A stretch of 7,860 nucleotides of DNA. It comes from an uncultured Oscillospiraceae bacterium (GTDB taxonomy: Bacteria; Bacillota; Clostridia; Oscillospirales; Acutalibacteraceae). The translations under genes were made by a program, and so were the position numbers. The notes under the pieces are model-generated. The model worked only from the letters and a program-made list of their open reading frames with translations, was not told the DNA's origin and did no database searches. Positions within the stretch are counted from its first letter, which is position 1; every line of letters begins with the position of its first letter. The stretch covers positions 1 through 7,860 of the forward strand of contig CABQAA010000095.1 of assembly GCA_902461995.1 (NCBI GenBank). The letters are read 5' to 3'. Shown here piece by piece: positions 6,314 through 7,860 of this stretch.

Positions 6314-7237
6314 TTATCCCAGGTGTTCACCAAGCTGAACCGGATGCCCCCGAAAATAATCGGGTGCGGCCATGCGTTTCGAGCCCTCCGCCTGAATTTC
6401 CAGCAGTTCGAGCGTGGTATGATCCCCGCAGGATACCGTAAAGGGATTAAGCTTCACAACAATACCCGACTCCGCTGCGCAGCTCTCTCCGACACGGCTG
6501 CGGTGCACTTTGATCCGGTTTCCGCCGATAGCCGTAACGGCGGCCGGCCAGGGCTGCAGCCCCCTCACCTGATTGTGAAGTATGACAGCCGGACGGCTCC
6601 AGTCAAGGGGCGACAAGCTCTTGTCAATCATTGGAGCGTATGAAATCCCGTCTTCCGGCTGGGGAACCGCCTGCAGGGTAGCGTTCTCCAGCTCCTGCAG
6701 GGTACGGGACAAAAGGGCCGCACCGTCCTTGGACAGCGCATCAAAAAGCTCGCCCGCCGTCATACCGGGCGGAATCGGCCGCCGGCAGGACAGGAGCATA
6801 TCGCCCGTATCCAATCCGGCGTCCATTTGCATCGTAGTCACGCCGGTTTCCGTCTCGCCGTTCAGAATGGCCCACTGAATGGGCGCCGCCCCCCGGTATT
6901 TCGGCAAGAGAGATGCGTGTACATTGATGCAGCCACGTGGGGGCAGGGAGAGCACAGCCTGCGGCAGAATCCGACCATATGCCACCACCACGATCAGATC
7001 CGGCTGGGCGGCGGCAATGGTTTCGGCCGCTTCCTCCGTCCGGAGAGTCATCGGCTGATAGACCGGGATGCCGCATGACAAGGCTAACTCCTTGACAGGC
7101 GGAGGGGTCAGGCGGTGTCCCCGGCCTTTGGGTTTATCCGCCTGTGTCACCACCAGAGAGACCCGGTGCCCGTCGTCCAGCAGCGTCCGCAAACAGGGCA
7201 CCGCAAAATCCGGCGTGCCCATAAACACGATATTCAC
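6314..7237 (-). CDS. fmt: Methionyl-tRNA formyltransferase
   Basis: A 307-residue cytosolic enzyme that transfers a formyl group from 10-formyltetrahydrofolate to Met-tRNA(fMet), making the initiator for translation. The N-terminal Rossmann-type domain opens with FMGTPDFAVP (5-14). The active site has Asn105 and His107 in INVHASLLPKYRGAAPI (104-120) and Asp143 in MDAGLDTGD (138-146), matching the Asn/His/Asp triad of the E. coli enzyme. LQPWPAA (227-233) and the final RMAAPDYFRGH segment belong to the C-terminal tRNA-binding domain. The length is normal. The start is GTG at 7237-7235, with GGGGAG (7246-7251) 8 nt upstream. The stop is TAA. It lies 17 nt after def, whose product removes the formyl group that this enzyme adds. 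The two are paired in many bacteria. Confidence 0.98.
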   Translation of the reverse strand: MNIVFMGTPDFAVPCLRTLLDDGHRVSLVVTQADKPKGRGHRLTPPPVKELALSCGIPVYQPMTLRTEEAAETIAAAQPDLIVVVAYGRILPQAVLSLPPRGCINVHASLLPKYRGAAPIQWAILNGETETGVTTMQMDAGLDTGDMLLSCRRPIPPGMTAGELFDALSKDGAALLSRTLQELENATLQAVPQPEDGISYAPMIDKSLSPLDWSRPAVILHNQVRGLQPWPAAVTAIGGNRIKVHRSRVGESCAAESGIVVKLNPFTVSCGDHTTLELLEIQAEGSKRMAAPDYFRGHPVQLGEHLG

Positions 7238-7254
7238 GTGGATCTCTCCCCTGT

Positions 7255-7716
7255 TCAGTATTCGTCCGGGCCGAGCATCCGAATGACATGCTGCTTAAAG
7301 ACAACCCCGTCCAGATGGTCATTTTCATGGCAGATGCACCGGGCGACCAAATCTTCACCTGTATAGTAAAACCACTTTCCATTCCGATCCTGCGCTTTCA
7401 GCTTGGCCTTTTGCGGACGGCGGACGATTCCATATTCCCCGGGGAATGACAGGCAACCTTCCGGCCCCTCCTGAACTCCTTTGGTATTCACAATTTCCGG
7501 GTTGACGGCCTCGATAACGCCGTCTCCGAAATCCATGATGAACACCCGGCGCAGAACCCCCACCTGCGGCGCGGCCAGCCCCACCCCGTCGGTGCTGTGA
7601 AGCGTATCCGCCAGATCGTCGAGCAGCTGCGCGAGCTTTTCGTCGAATTCCGTAACCGGACGGCAAACCTTGCCGAGAGTTGGATCACCGTCTTTGAGAA
7701 TGTTGCGAAGCGCCAT
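7255..7716 (-). CDS. def: Peptide deformylase
   Basis: A 153-residue metal-dependent hydrolase that removes the N-formyl group from nascent proteins as they leave the ribosome. All three diagnostic motifs are intact: GVGLAAPQ (44-51), EGCLS (86-90, metal-binding Cys88) and HENDH (130-134, with metal ligands His130 and His134 and catalytic Glu131) followed by LDG. The short C-terminus ending about 20 residues after the metal motif is usual for the compact deformylases of Clostridia. The start is set by GGGAGG (7725-7730), 8 nt before the ATG at 7716-7714; a TTG at 7722 in the same frame is only 2 nt from that site and is unlikely. It follows priA by 67 nt and precedes fmt by 17 nt. Confidence 0.97.
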   Translation of the reverse strand: MALRNILKDGDPTLGKVCRPVTEFDEKLAQLLDDLADTLHSTDGVGLAAPQVGVLRRVFIMDFGDGVIEAVNPEIVNTKGVQEGPEGCLSFPGEYGIVRRPQKAKLKAQDRNGKWFYYTGEDLVARCICHENDHLDGVVFKQHVIRMLGPDEY

Positions 7717-7783
7717 TGTCAAAACCTCCCTAGGATCCTAATCCATTATGATTGTGTGTATTCTATATGACGCGGCAGACAGG
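7717..7783 (-). promoter_or_regulatory. priA-def spacer with def ribosome binding site; weak candidate promoter
   Basis: The 67-nt gap contains the def Shine-Dalgarno sequence GGGAGG (7725-7730) and is AT-richer than its surroundings between about 7740 and 7768. Two hexamers on the minus strand resemble a sigma-A -10 box: TAGAAT (7760-7765) and CATAAT (7745-7750). Neither has a good TTGACA-like partner at 16-18 nt, so a promoter here is only a possibility; an internal start for def-fmt would be plausible but is unproven. A ten-base palindrome, TAGGATCCTA, lies just upstream of the ribosome binding site and is too short and loopless to call a structure. Confidence 0.25.
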
Positions 7784-7860
7784 CTACAGCATACCCGCCG
7801 GATTGATATCGGCAAACAAGGTGACGGTTTTGTTCTCCGGAGCCTGCTGAAAACGGCAGA
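7784..7860 (-). CDS. priA: Primosomal protein N' (replication restart helicase PriA), C-terminal end only
   Basis: Only the last 24 codons and a TAG stop are inside the window. The frame reads to NKTVTLFADINPAGML, and the ending matches the typical PriA C-terminus (a short β-strand, then a D-[VI]-[ND]-P-x-x-[ML]-L pattern). PriA is a 3'-5' helicase that reloads the replisome at stalled forks. The position supports the call, since priA directly precedes def and fmt in Bacillus and many other Firmicutes. With so few residues the evidence is the tail motif plus gene order; no helicase motif can be seen here. Confidence 0.8.
   Translation of the reverse strand, partial: CRFQQAPENKTVTLFADINPAGML

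Noticed and set aside
7732..7741. Ten-base palindrome TAGGATCCTA upstream of the def ribosome binding site
   Set aside because: It is short, without a loop and without a second copy in the window; nothing supports an operator.

Overview
The window looks like chromosomal housekeeping DNA from a Firmicute. It is probably a member of the Clostridia and perhaps of the Oscillospiraceae/Ruminococcaceae type: it is GC-rich by eye (not computed), has strong AGGAGG-type ribosome binding sites usually 8 nt from the start, uses many GTG starts, and carries a PASTA-domain Ser/Thr kinase. Genus and species cannot be fixed from this sequence. All nine genes lie on the minus strand, so transcription runs from the right edge to the left edge.

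In the direction of transcription the order is: priA (last 24 codons only, 7860-7784), def (7716-7255), fmt (7237-6314), a membrane zinc metallopeptidase of the YugP type (6284-5592), rsmB (5592-4243), rlmN (4246-3185), stp/prpC (3188-2457), prkC (2343-241) and rsgA (first 72 codons only, from 217 to the left edge). Spacing is very tight. rsmB, rlmN and stp are joined by overlapping stop/start codons (TGATG, GTGA, GTGA), and the remaining gaps are 17 to 113 nt. No terminator is visible anywhere, so this is most likely one long operon continuing beyond both edges. No stretch above 300 nt lacks a gene; the longest gap is the 113-nt stp-prkC spacer.

The genes group by theme. def and fmt are the two ends of the N-formylmethionine cycle. 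rsmB and rlmN methylate 16S and 23S rRNA. rsgA is a GTPase for late 30S maturation. stp and prkC are an antagonistic phosphatase/kinase pair in which the kinase has an extracellular cell-wall-sensing part. In Bacillus subtilis the same order is known (priA-def-fmt-rsmB-rlmN-prpC-prkC-rsgA), and RsgA/CpgA is a reported PrkC substrate. The block therefore links translation and ribosome assembly to cell-wall signalling. The main difference from the Bacillus arrangement is the metallopeptidase inserted between fmt and rsmB.

I found no previously undescribed system, mobile element, CRISPR array or RNA gene. The points worth a second look are modest: the structured stp-prkC spacer with a 38-codon frame and an 11-bp direct repeat, the extra C-terminal module of the kinase, the inserted metallopeptidase, and the chain of overlapping start/stop codons.
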